Virus record (IMG/VR): IMGVR_UViG_3300036861_000100
Coordinates: 1-20,389 of that record
Source of the DNA: a virus
Reading direction: 5' to 3' (one strand)
DNA length: 20,389 nt
Made by a program: the position numbers and the translations under genes. The notes below the pieces were generated by a model. It was not told the origin of the DNA. It saw only the letters and a list, made by a program, of their open reading frames with translations, and did not search any database. Below are positions 1-6,036 of the stretch, piece by piece. The stretch's first letter is position 1. The number at the start of each line of letters is the position of its first letter.

Positions 1-13
1 AGAGTTTCGTCAT
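1..13 (-). CDS. Start of a further leftward gene (partial, truncated by window edge)
   Basis: Only the first four codons (Met-Thr-Lys-Leu) are present. The ATG at 13 overlaps the TGA stop of the preceding gene as ATGA, the same junction used along this operon, which is the reason for believing it is a real start. Nothing can be said about its function. Confidence 0.5.
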
Positions 14-375
14 AGCCCGAGGCTTTCGAGCCAGTCGGCGATGCGCTCGCGGGCCCAGCGGTGGTCATCATTGAGCCGGTAGATGGGGCTGACATACCGA
101 TGTTCCATCGGCTCGTTAGCGCAAGCCGGACATGGCTGGAAGTAGTAATCCATAGTCGGGAAGTGGGCTCGGATCCGCTCGCCCAATCCATCACTGGCCC
201 GACTCTCGCCGTAGCCAACGAGCATCGCCCCCTCAGCGCACGCTTCGGTCTCATCGTCAAAGCCGAAGCCATCGAACTTCTGCACTGTTGTCAGGCACCC
301 CAACCGGATCGCCTCCGAGGGCTTGATCGGCGTCACCGTCTCGATGGGTGCTGCAACCGTTCGCGTGTCAATCAT
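10..375 (-). CDS. Conserved hypothetical phage protein, 121 aa
   Basis: Function unknown. The protein has a core AIRLG...CAEGA (residues 22-50), a CPAC pair (82-85) and a C-terminal LNDDHRWARERIADWLESLG helix. This layout, a CAxGA core followed by an LND motif and an amphipathic helix, recalls short hypothetical proteins of actinobacteria and their phages. No catalytic motif is visible. The ATG start is well supported by an AGGAAGGAACGA purine-rich ribosome-binding stretch directly upstream. This is the clearest Shine-Dalgarno in the left operon and follows the structured stretch 376-551, so the gene may be translated independently of the coupled genes upstream. Its stop overlaps the next start (ATGA). 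Confidence 0.8.
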   Translation of the reverse strand: MIDTRTVAAPIETVTPIKPSEAIRLGCLTTVQKFDGFGFDDETEACAEGAMLVGYGESRASDGLGERIRAHFPTMDYYFQPCPACANEPMEHRYVSPIYRLNDDHRWARERIADWLESLGL

Positions 376-458
376 TCGTTCCTTCCTTCCGTGGTAGGTG
401 GCCGAGGCTCGGGTGCCTTACGTCCGAGCCCCGGCACAGTCCGCCCCCGGCGGTGTAG

Positions 459-537
459 GAGTCGCCCTCTAGGGCACCTGTCGGGCGACTCGCGAAGCGG
501 AGACTCCGAGAGGGGGTCGGTGTGAGTCCGCTTCGCG
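459..537. repeat. Two adjacent perfect inverted repeats (tandem hairpins)
   Basis: First repeat: CGCGAAGCGG at 491-500 and CCGCTTCGCG at 528-537, 10 bp perfect, with a further ACTC/GAGT pairing inside the loop. Second repeat: GAGTCGCCC at 459-467 and GGGCGACTC at 483-491, 9 bp perfect with a 15-base loop. They share base 491 and could stack end to end in RNA. They lie between the stop at 552 and the Shine-Dalgarno of the gene starting at 375. No T-run follows either arm on either strand, so they are not standard intrinsic terminators. An RNA stability or processing element, or a regulator of the gene at 375, is possible. The stretch 376-551 otherwise holds no gene I can support, apart from the uncertain reading frame 368-637. 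Confidence 0.7.
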
Positions 538-551
538 GGTAGTCCGAGTAG

Positions 552-761
552 TCATCGGAGGTATCCACGGTCGTCATAGCGCCACGCTGGACCTTCTTGG
601 AGCCATGGCCGAGGTCCCTGCCAAACCGAGCAGCCACAGATGTGGTGGACCGTTTCGCCTTCGGGGCCTCGCGTATTCCGACCCACCTTCACGACGCACA
701 TGCTCATGTGGCCAGCTGAGGGATGCGCGCAACGCGGACACATCGGTTTGTGACGTCTCAC
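552..761 (-). CDS. Small zinc-finger-like protein, 69 aa
   Basis: Starts with GTG overlapping the upstream stop as GTGA; an alternative ATG lies at 743. The N-terminal half has CPRC (residues 8-11), then MC and CGC (about residue 43), a plausible four-cysteine zinc site. No recognised family. From about base 640 onward the third-position GC bias of this frame weakens. The neighbouring frame, open from a GTG at 637 to 368, has a more gene-like codon pattern over about 640-520. The C-terminal 25 residues may therefore be wrong, through a frame change or an overlapping second gene. The role is unknown; it belongs to a row of small cysteine-rich early proteins. Confidence 0.5.
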   Translation of the reverse strand: MRRHKPMCPRCAHPSAGHMSMCVVKVGRNTRGPEGETVHHICGCSVWQGPRPWLQEGPAWRYDDRGYLR

Positions 762-1197
762 CGCTTCACCTCCACGAACTCGAACGCCATCGGAGCCCGT
801 GACAGGTGCTCCCGGCAACCGCGGCAGATGTGGCGGACCTGGTTCGTCCGGTCTCCGACGATGCGGACGGCTCCGAGCCGAAACGGGCGGCAACCGTTTC
901 GGCGGCATACATCGCGGACACGGCCTCTGCGACATGGCGGTTGAATGTCTTTACCACTGGCCAGTCTTCGTGATCGCCGCAATCGCATCGTCCGTCGTGG
1001 AGCATGTTGTGCTCCGAAATCAGCGCCTCAATGGCATCCACGTCCAGTCCTACCCCGGCAGCGGCTTCGTTTTCGATGGCGAGGATGGCGTCCAGCCCTT
1101 CACCCTCGTCGTTGTCCACGCCGAGCCCGATGAGCGCTTCGAGCAGCGCCTTCCCCGCCTCCGTCCGTGGCTCCCTGACTGCGCGCTCGTCGGTCAT
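758..1197 (-). CDS. Hypothetical zinc-binding protein spanning two frames (apparent -1 frameshift near 880)
   Basis: The start ATG at 1197 overlaps the methyltransferase stop (ATGA). The first frame gives about 105 credible residues, including a CDCGDHEDW segment and HVAEAVSAMYAAETVAARF. After about base 883 this frame turns into a Ser/Thr-rich stretch with no family character and stops at 766. The -1 frame from the same point reads LGAVRIVGDRTNQVRHICR followed by GCREHLS and stops at 758, with strong third-position GC and a CRGC zinc knuckle. No start codon for the second frame lies near the junction, so one protein joined by a -1 shift fits best. A T-TTC stretch at 880-883 could allow a Phe-tRNA slip; an indel in the assembly is equally possible. 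Function unknown. Confidence 0.5.
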
Positions 1198-1892
1198 AGC
1201 CCGAGCCCCGCGTGCGCCTTTTCGAACACGGTCCACGCCCGGATGGCGTATCCAGCGCCAGTCGAGACGCCCCAGACGCCGACCATCCGCAGCGGTGGTC
1301 GATGCATCGGGACCTGGAAGTGGAGCAGCCCGACACGGCCACCGGGACGAAGCAGGCGGCTCGCCTCGCGGAGTATTTGTCCCGGCTTTGGGTAGTCGGC
1401 TCCGGTGCCGTAGAGGTTCGCGGCGTACTCCTCCGAGTAGGGCGGATCGGCCATGATCCAGTCGAAGGACTCATCTGGGAGGGGAACGTTGCGACAGTCA
1501 GCTACGATGTCAGGTTGCATCTCGGGCCGGATATCGACGGTCGTGCCGATGCGCATTGAGCCGGAGCAGAGGTGCAGCACGGCAGTCGGATCGGTGACAC
1601 CGAGCGTCCCATAGGCCCGGTTGAGGAACCCGATGGGATAGCCACCTCCATCGGGGTGGGCTACGTAGACATCTGCGGGAGCGAACCCGAACAGGACGGG
1701 ATGCCCTTGACCCTGATCGCCGGTCTGTGATGGCATCGACACTCGGCTCATCCGCCCGCCACCAGCTCGCTGCCAAGAGGCAGCCTCGCGCTGGTCCTCT
1801 GTGAGGTGCGACTCATGCCCGCCTTCTGGGCATGGATGCGGAAGGCCGGCGTCGTGGCGACGTTGGATTTCGTTCATTTCGGGGGTGTTCAT
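1194..1892 (-). CDS. SAM-dependent DNA methyltransferase, DPPY type, 232 aa
   Basis: Probably methylates phage or host DNA at an amino group (N6-adenine or N4-cytosine). An SAM-binding motif I-like stretch, VLHLCSGS (residues 105-112), is followed by ADCRNVPLPDESFDWIMADP (131-150), ending in the catalytic DPPY (149-152), and then LRPGGRVGLL (181-190), typical of Rossmann-fold methyltransferases. Motif I precedes the DPPY motif. The protein is short and shows no obvious target-recognition domain, and no restriction enzyme is adjacent, so a stand-alone (protective or regulatory) enzyme is likely. The ATG at 1892 forms an ATGA overlap with the preceding micro-gene. The first ~47 residues look like a separate region, and an internal Met at residue 48 could be an alternative start. 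Methylation of another substrate cannot be excluded. Confidence 0.8.
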   Translation of the reverse strand: MNTPEMNEIQRRHDAGLPHPCPEGGHESHLTEDQREAASWQRAGGGRMSRVSMPSQTGDQGQGHPVLFGFAPADVYVAHPDGGGYPIGFLNRAYGTLGVTDPTAVLHLCSGSMRIGTTVDIRPEMQPDIVADCRNVPLPDESFDWIMADPPYSEEYAANLYGTGADYPKPGQILREASRLLRPGGRVGLLHFQVPMHRPPLRMVGVWGVSTGAGYAIRAWTVFEKAHAGLGL

Positions 1893-1954
1893 CGCGCACC
1901 CACCACGGCCCACATCGTCACGTACACCAGCCGCAACGTGGACAGCCCGGTCAT
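1889..1954 (-). CDS. Micro-protein, 21 aa, single hydrophobic helix
   Basis: A tiny gene with ATGA overlaps at both ends: its ATG overlaps the DUF1643 stop and its TGA overlaps the methyltransferase ATG. The product carries LRLVYVTMWAVV, which matches the C-terminal RLFYVTLWAVV of the 91-aa membrane protein encoded at 2448-2723. It is probably a membrane-inserted peptide. The exact fit between two neighbours and the protein-level similarity argue for a real cistron rather than chance. It could instead be a decayed copy kept for coupling translation to the methyltransferase. Function unknown. Confidence 0.55.
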   Translation of the reverse strand: MTGLSTLRLVYVTMWAVVGAR

Positions 1955-2451
1955 CGGACAGGCTCGTGTGTGGCCAACCACCAGAAGGGCGAGTACTCCA
2001 CGAGTGACGCATCGGCTCGGACATACAGCGGATGGCGCGGATGGCCATTCTTGGTAAAGCCGAGCGCCATCATTGTTCCGAGTAGCCGCGCCACCTCCCG
2101 GTCGCGGTTGCGGTACGAACCGCCGGCGCCCCATGCCGCGACGATCATTGCCGACTCCCAGTACACGGCCTCCAGGTGTGCGTCATTGAGTGGACCCACG
2201 GCGGCTGAGGCCGCGTCTCGCATGACACGGGGATTGGTGGCCCGGAACGCGAACAGGTTGGCCATGATTAGTCCGCCGTAACCCCACCGCTTCGCGAAAC
2301 CTATGCAACGACGAATCGTCGGGTCGTCCTGCGTCTCGTCAGCCGTCGAGGGATTGAGGCCAATGAACGCGACGAGCGGACCGTCGTCCCACTGGCGGCG
2401 CAACTGGTAGCGGTACATGCGGTCCGACGAAAACACGGCCCCAACTGTCAT
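1951..2451 (-). CDS. DUF1643 family protein, 166 aa
   Basis: Shows the hallmark of DUF1643: IGLNPSTADETQDDPTIRRC (residues 30-49), then FAKRWGYGGLIMANLFAFRA (52-71), and later AAWGAGGS (105-112). The biochemical activity of the family is not established; members are common in phages and mobile elements of bacteria. The length is normal for the family. The start at 2451 is fixed by the ATGA overlap with the upstream membrane protein and by alignment of the family motif, with GGAAGGGG upstream as a weak ribosome-binding site. An open reading extends further upstream in this frame but lies inside the preceding gene. Confidence 0.85.
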   Translation of the reverse strand: MTVGAVFSSDRMYRYQLRRQWDDGPLVAFIGLNPSTADETQDDPTIRRCIGFAKRWGYGGLIMANLFAFRATNPRVMRDAASAAVGPLNDAHLEAVYWESAMIVAAWGAGGSYRNRDREVARLLGTMMALGFTKNGHPRHPLYVRADASLVEYSPFWWLATHEPVR

Positions 2452-2723
2452 CCCGCCGCCCCTTCCGGTGTCACGACAGCCCAGAGCGTCACGTAGAACA
2501 ACCGACCCGCCGAGACCATGAGCCCAGCCACGAACGCAGCAGCGGCCATCTGACGCCACGTCAGCCGCTCTCCGAGAGCCTCGTACCAGCCGAGCCGTTC
2601 GAAGGCGAAGTGACAGAGGGTGCCGAGGCCGACGAGGGCGAGGACGCTGGTTGCTGCGTACTCCCAGGCACGCCAGAGCAGCAGGATGAAGCCAACGACC
2701 AGCCCGAGGACGGATTCGATCAT
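2448..2723 (-). CDS. Small multi-pass membrane protein, 91 aa
   Basis: Hydrophobic segments at about residues 3-18 (VLGLVVGFILLLW), 24-40 (ATSVLALVGLGTLCHF) and 58-85 (MAAAAFVAGLMVSAGRLFYV onward) predict two or three transmembrane helices. There are no charged holin-like tails and no lysis gene is adjacent, so a holin role is unsupported. The last helix contains FYVTLWAVV, repeated in the 21-aa micro-protein downstream of DUF1643. The start overlaps the previous stop (ATGA) and the stop overlaps the DUF1643 start (ATGA). The role is unknown; a membrane-acting early protein such as superinfection exclusion is one possibility. Confidence 0.75.
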   Translation of the reverse strand: MIESVLGLVVGFILLLWRAWEYAATSVLALVGLGTLCHFAFERLGWYEALGERLTWRQMAAAAFVAGLMVSAGRLFYVTLWAVVTPEGAAG

Positions 2724-2965
2724 GCCGCTGCTCTCTGTCGATATCGTCGATCACGCGCGTTCTTACACGTCCGACATCCTCGACGGGGCGGCCCAGTACG
2801 TGTGGGCCAACGTGTCAGTGGGTGCCCATAGGGACAGACCGTCTTGTGGGCATTTCGGGCCGCAATGCTCGTACTTCGGAGGTTGTTCACCCAACCGAAC
2901 AGACCAGCGGTCGTGTCGACCTTCTCCGCGAACCGAACAGCGAGAGGCGCGTGCTTGCCGGTCAT
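2720..2965 (-). CDS. Small zinc-finger protein, 81 aa
   Basis: The C-terminal half carries VCPYGHPLT (about residues 43-51) and GCRTCKNARDRRYRQR (about 63-78), a C-x3-H...C-x2-C arrangement with a basic tail. It resembles the zinc-binding segment preceding HNH nuclease domains in small phage proteins, but no HNH catalytic triad is present, so it probably binds DNA or RNA without cutting it. Both ends form ATGA overlaps with neighbours. Exact function unknown. Confidence 0.65.
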   Translation of the reverse strand: MTGKHAPLAVRFAEKVDTTAGLFGWVNNLRSTSIAARNAHKTVCPYGHPLTRWPTRTGPPRRGCRTCKNARDRRYRQRAAA

Positions 2966-3147
2966 GCGACCCTCGACAGATCACGGGCCAAGCCATTCGG
3001 CCGCTGCCTTGCAAGTTGCAGCCAACGCGGTGCCGCCACGACGCGCGGACAAGGACATTCAGAGGGTGCGCAACGACAAGAGACGCAGCGGGAGCCGCCG
3101 ACTACGATGCGGGCGGGGCCGTCACAATTGCGGCAGGTGGTGTTCAT
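2962..3147 (-). CDS. Small cysteine-rich (zinc ribbon-like) protein, 61 aa
   Basis: Six cysteines lie in the first 34 residues: CRNC (5-8), CVSCRC (21-26) and CPC near 32-34. This spacing suggests a treble-clef or ribbon zinc site, followed by a basic, Arg-rich C-terminus. No known family. It sits directly after the HTH regulator with an ATGA overlap and overlaps the next gene in the same way. A transcriptional or nucleic-acid-binding accessory role is plausible but unproven. Confidence 0.6.
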   Translation of the reverse strand: MNTTCRNCDGPARIVVGGSRCVSCRCAPSECPCPRVVAAPRWLQLARQRPNGLARDLSRVA

Positions 3148-3344
3148 GCTACTTCGTCCCTTGCCGCCGCGATGGCGTCAGCCAGCGATCGGCGGTACTG
3201 CAGCTCGCGGGCGGGGGTGATGACCGCAGACCGCTCCAAGGTATGGACAGTCGCGCGAGAGACCCCCATCCGTGCGGCAATCTCGACCACGGTGATCTCC
3301 GCTCGGCGGCGTTCGGCTCTCAGATCCAGTCCAGTGATCGGCAT
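3144..3344 (-). CDS. XRE (Cro/C1)-type HTH regulator, 66 aa
   Basis: A single helix-turn-helix domain: LRAERRRAEITVVEIAARMG (8-27) then VSRATVHTLERS (28-39), the Cro/C1 signature with a recognition helix at SRATVHTLE. A Cro-sized protein of 66 residues with no C-terminal dimerisation or peptidase domain. It heads the leftward operon. A TTGACA / TAATGT promoter ends six bases before the ATG and there is no Shine-Dalgarno, so the message is probably leaderless, as lambda cI is from PRM. A 19-base palindrome covers its -35 box, so self-regulation is likely, together with control of the divergent glycosyltransferase gene. Whether it is the lysogeny repressor or a Cro-like early regulator is open. 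Confidence 0.8.
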   Translation of the reverse strand: MPITGLDLRAERRRAEITVVEIAARMGVSRATVHTLERSAVITPARELQYRRSLADAIAAARDEVA

Positions 3345-3350
3345 GAGGGA

Positions 3351-3379
3351 ACATTAGTCCCGTACTAGACAACTGTCAA
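3351..3379 (-). promoter_or_regulatory. Leftward promoter of the HTH operon (leaderless)
   Basis: On the minus strand a perfect TTGACA (3379-3374) is followed by a 17-base spacer and TAATGT (3356-3351), which fits the TAnnnT -10 pattern. Only six bases separate the -10 from the ATG at 3344, placing the transcription start at or next to the A of the ATG. The -35 box lies inside the palindrome 3362-3380, so a bound repressor would block RNA polymerase. Confidence 0.7.
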
Positions 3380-3380
3380 G
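3362..3380. promoter_or_regulatory. Candidate operator 1
   Basis: GTACTAGACAACTGTCAAG contains the inverted repeat CTAGACA / TGTCAAG (one mismatch) around a 2-base centre. It matches operator 2 at 16 of 19 positions and covers the -35 box of the leftward promoter. It is a likely site for the adjacent HTH protein. Confidence 0.65.
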
Positions 3381-3425
3381 CCGCTAGATAGTGCCATGCC
3401 AACTGCTAACCCGTCACGCACGATA

Positions 3426-3444
3426 GTACTTGACAGGTGTCAAG
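3426..3444. promoter_or_regulatory. Candidate operator 2
   Basis: GTACTTGACAGGTGTCAAG contains a perfect 7-base inverted repeat, CTTGACA / TGTCAAG. It lies 64 bases from operator 1, about six helical turns, so the two sites face the same side of the DNA. It sits just upstream of the preferred start (3468) of the plus-strand gene. A TTGACA at 3430-3435 could serve as a rightward -35, but I see no convincing -10 at the right distance. Confidence 0.65.
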
Positions 3445-3467
3445 ACATAGCGGAGACTCACCGTCCG

Positions 3468-4292
3468 ATGTCGTACCGACCATCGAGCAAGCCGCTCCGG
3501 GGGCGATGGCATCGGCCGACGATGTTCGGCCTTGCGATACTCGTACTCACGTTCGGCGGCCTTGTAGGATGGGCTGCCTATGGAGCCTTCGCGTCGCGTG
3601 GACTCGTCGGGGTCGACTTGTCGCTGTTTTCCGAGCTGGGTCGGCGGTTCGCCGAAACCGGGACTCAATATGCTCCGTTCCAGTTGGCGGGTCCGTATCA
3701 ATACGACGCGGGCTCGGGCTCAACCGACGTCTCGGCGATGCCTGGACTCTATCCGCCGCTGGCGGGGCCGATGTTCGCCCTCGTGCGCTTCCTCCCTAAA
3801 CTGCTGTGGTGGATCATCCCGTTGGGCCTGACAACGTGGCTCATCATCCGATGGCATCCGGCTCCGTGGATGTGGCCGGTGATGGCCCTCGCCACTTTGT
3901 CACCAAATACCTGGGGCTCGCTCATCGCCGGGAATACGACGATGTGGATCGTCCTGTTCGTGGCGGCCGGATTGCGTTGGGGCTGGCCTGCCGCGTTGAT
4001 CGTAATCAAGCCGACGTTTTTGCCGCTTACCCTTGTCGGCTGGCGCAGCCGGTGGATGTGGATAGGGCTCGCCGCATCCCTCGGTCTCACTGTGGCTCTG
4101 GCCTCGGAACTCGGTCGCTATGTCGTCGTTATCGGGAACGTCCGCGGTGCCAGTCCGCTCTATTCCCTTGCCGATCTACCTTTCGTACTGATCCCGGTGT
4201 GGGCCTATATCGCCCAGTCCACGGTAGCCAGGCCGATGCGCATGTTGATCCCGACCGGCTCGCCGCCGACGCCACCTGAATACAGCAGGTAG
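3468..4292 (+). CDS. Membrane glycosyltransferase-like protein, GT87 (DUF2029) type, 274 aa
   Basis: Likely moves a sugar from a polyprenol-phosphate donor to a surface glycan at the membrane (GT-C fold). The N-terminus is Arg-rich, then a first membrane helix (about 19-40) leads to an outside loop with VDLSLFSELG (Asp50, the position of the GT-C catalytic Asp). PGLYPPLAGP (92-101) matches the YPP motif of GT87, and AGNTTMWIVLFVAAGLRWGW plus IKPTFLPLTLVGWRSR (180-195) match its later conserved block. Six or seven helices are seen. It is shorter than usual (~400 aa) and may be a minimal or C-terminally shortened form. The start is uncertain: ATG 3396 is also in frame, but that stretch includes operator 2. 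Its last 88 bases overlap the end of the opposing propeller gene. It is the only plus-strand gene, and divergent from the HTH regulator. Confidence 0.7.
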   Translation: MSYRPSSKPLRGRWHRPTMFGLAILVLTFGGLVGWAAYGAFASRGLVGVDLSLFSELGRRFAETGTQYAPFQLAGPYQYDAGSGSTDVSAMPGLYPPLAGPMFALVRFLPKLLWWIIPLGLTTWLIIRWHPAPWMWPVMALATLSPNTWGSLIAGNTTMWIVLFVAAGLRWGWPAALIVIKPTFLPLTLVGWRSRWMWIGLAASLGLTVALASELGRYVVVIGNVRGASPLYSLADLPFVLIPVWAYIAQSTVARPMRMLIPTGSPPTPPEYSR

Positions 4293-5179
4293 AGAACTCC
4301 GTCTAGCCAGATCGGGCACGAGTCAAAGACGGCCGCGCTGTCCCAGCCGAATCCGCTGTGGTCGAGCACGTGCTGCTCGTACTCGAAGGCCGCGCCGTCA
4401 TCGACCGTTCGGTGGCGGTTGATCCAGCGTGAGGCTCCCGAGGCGTTGGCGTCGTGGAAGATCGAGTACTCGGTGTCGCTCGACGCGAGCACGGCAGGCG
4501 CGCCAAGCTGCTCAGACCACTCGCCAGCCTCGTACGTGAACAGGAAGCGGCGGTCGGTAAACGTGATTCCGTCGGCGCTGAGGGCCGTCTGGATGGAGCG
4601 CAGACCTGACGACTCCCAGAGCCCGTGGAACAGCTCAATCGTCCCGTCGGAGCGGATGCGAGCATTTGGGTCGAACGTGTGGAGCTGGCCAGCCAGGATC
4701 GGGATGACCGGCGAGCCGCCGTTCTCGGACATCCACGTCAACAGGTCAGACGAGGACAGGGCATAGATTTGCGAGGCCCCCGGCCAGTTCTGGATGTACA
4801 TCAGATAGTCGCCAGCGCCGCGGCGGAGGATCGTCGGCGCGACATGGCTGAACGCCGAGTAGACCGGGTTCGTCGCCTCGCGCGTCCAGGTGATGAGGTC
4901 CTCGGAGTAGGCGAGGCCCGTGTGCCACGTCGTCGAGTCCGAGGTCCCCGAGTACGACATGACGAACAGGCCCAGGTCCTCGTCGAAGTAGCACGACTCG
5001 CCACCGACCTCGCGGTCGTCCCACTGGCCCGAGGTGCCCGGCAAGAACACGGGGTTGCTGACGTATTTCGTCAGCGCGCCCGGCAGCGGGTCGCCCTGCG
5101 GCGGCAGGCCGCCCGCTGCCGGCGGTGGTGGGGCGAACGATCCGCTGCCGTTCGTTGCTCCGAGGAGCATCCGCATCAT
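4205..5179 (-). CDS. Five-bladed beta-propeller protein, glycoside hydrolase-like, 324 aa
   Basis: The last gene of the tail cluster, probably a virion-attached enzyme or lectin acting on host surface polysaccharide. After a Pro/Gly-rich linker (12-35) there are five repeats of the pattern acidic/aromatic - hydrophobic strand - Gly-x-Tyr-Leu strand - Ala-x-Ser-x-Asp-x-x-x-Trp: residues 50-100 (ending GLAYSEDLITWTR), 110-150 (ending ALSSSDLLTWM), 165-208 (ending TALSADGITFTD), 222-268 and 279-322. This is the signature of GH32/43/62/68/117/130-type propellers. Candidate catalytic acids near the blade entrances are Asp54/55, Asp170 and Glu223. Assignment to one GH family is not possible by eye, and a purely binding propeller is an alternative. 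The start overlaps the preceding fibre stop (ATGA). Confidence 0.7.
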   Translation of the reverse strand: MMRMLLGATNGSGSFAPPPPAAGGLPPQGDPLPGALTKYVSNPVFLPGTSGQWDDREVGGESCYFDEDLGLFVMSYSGTSDSTTWHTGLAYSEDLITWTREATNPVYSAFSHVAPTILRRGAGDYLMYIQNWPGASQIYALSSSDLLTWMSENGGSPVIPILAGQLHTFDPNARIRSDGTIELFHGLWESSGLRSIQTALSADGITFTDRRFLFTYEAGEWSEQLGAPAVLASSDTEYSIFHDANASGASRWINRHRTVDDGAAFEYEQHVLDHSGFGWDSAAVFDSCPIWLDGVLYLLYSGGVGGEPVGINMRIGLATVDWAI

Positions 5180-6027
5180 GCGGGGGCACCGCCGGAAAGC
5201 GTCCAGGCCTTGATGTTGCGGTAGTTGGTAAGCGACCCGAGGGTCATCAGACCCAGGAAGTTAGCCGACGCGATCCACGATACCGTGTTGCCCATGTGGA
5301 AGTTGTTGATGATCGTTCCATCCTTGTAAACCGTCAGCATCTCGCTACTTAGGACGAGGCGGAGTTTGTAGTAGGTATCGAGGTTGACGGTGGTCGTGGT
5401 GGAGAGGAGCTGCGCGACACCGTCGCGGTTGATGTCGATCTTGCCTGTGCCACGGTCGAGGATAACGCTCAGCCCATTGGTGTTGGTTCCGTCGAAGCCG
5501 ATGACGAGTCCGCCCTGTATGTTCGCTCCGCCGCCTTGGCCGGCAGTTGGGAAGCGAATCTCGGCCTCGTAGATGACGCCGAACCCGAGCGGGATTGCGG
5601 TGTTGTACTTCGCCTTGAAGTTTGAGCCAGCGGTGTTGGTCTGGTTGATCGTCGTGCCGTCGCTCGCCCATGTTCCAGCCGCCGCAGTGAAGTTGGCAAA
5701 CGAGGCGCCATTCTCATTGACATCCTGCGTCCACGAAACGCCACCAGCACCGACATCGGCCATCGTCGCGAAGACATTGCCCGCGGCCGGTGCCGCGGCT
5801 CCCGCGAGCGCATCGGCGATATCCTGGCCAGACGAAGCCGTGATGATCGCATCGAGGTCAGATGAGCCGCCGAGAGTCGCCCATGTCGACCACGTCGACC
5901 CGTCCGACTGGTAGATGAGCGAGTGCGTCGTGCAGGAATAGAGCGTCCCTTGTGGGATGTCCGTCGCCGCAGGGCGGCTGGCGTGATCACCCTCGAGCAG
6001 ATGGTCCGAGAAGCGGGTGGTTGCCAT
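5176..6027 (-). CDS. Tail fibre / receptor-binding protein with lectin-like C-terminus, 283 aa
   Basis: The N-terminus has a short virion-attachment pattern seen in phage fibres (PQGTLYSCTTHSLIYQSDGS, then TWSTWATLG, residues 25-53). The C-terminal part (about 108-278) reads as a concanavalin A/LamG-like jelly roll: alternating beta strands, IYEAEIRFP, GGLVIGFDG, YYKLRLVLSSEMLTVYKDG and a closing NIKAWTLSGG. This suggests glycan binding at the tail tip. The ATG at 6027 is preceded by AGGAGAG at good spacing. The stop overlaps the start of the propeller gene, so fibre and enzyme are probably made together and may form one tail-tip assembly. Confidence 0.7.
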   Translation of the reverse strand: MATTRFSDHLLEGDHASRPAATDIPQGTLYSCTTHSLIYQSDGSTWSTWATLGGSSDLDAIITASSGQDIADALAGAAAPAAGNVFATMADVGAGGVSWTQDVNENGASFANFTAAAGTWASDGTTINQTNTAGSNFKAKYNTAIPLGFGVIYEAEIRFPTAGQGGGANIQGGLVIGFDGTNTNGLSVILDRGTGKIDINRDGVAQLLSTTTTVNLDTYYKLRLVLSSEMLTVYKDGTIINNFHMGNTVSWIASANFLGLMTLGSLTNYRNIKAWTLSGGAPA

Positions 6028-6036
6028 CGTGCTCTC

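Noticed and set aside
2448-2723. Holin interpretation of the 91-aa membrane protein
   Set aside because: No endolysin or other lysis gene is near, and the gene sits in an early-type operon behind the HTH regulator.
2620-3357. Long plus-strand reading frame opposite the small zinc-finger and HTH genes
   Set aside because: Arg/Ser/Thr-rich with no family character; it lies antisense to five tightly overlapping minus-strand genes and is the usual shadow in GC-rich DNA.
3396-3467. Extended N-terminus of the glycosyltransferase-like gene from ATG 3396
   Set aside because: These 24 codons cover operator 2 and do not look protein-like; the start at 3468 puts both operators upstream and gives an Arg-rich segment directly before the first membrane helix. 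Not fully excluded.
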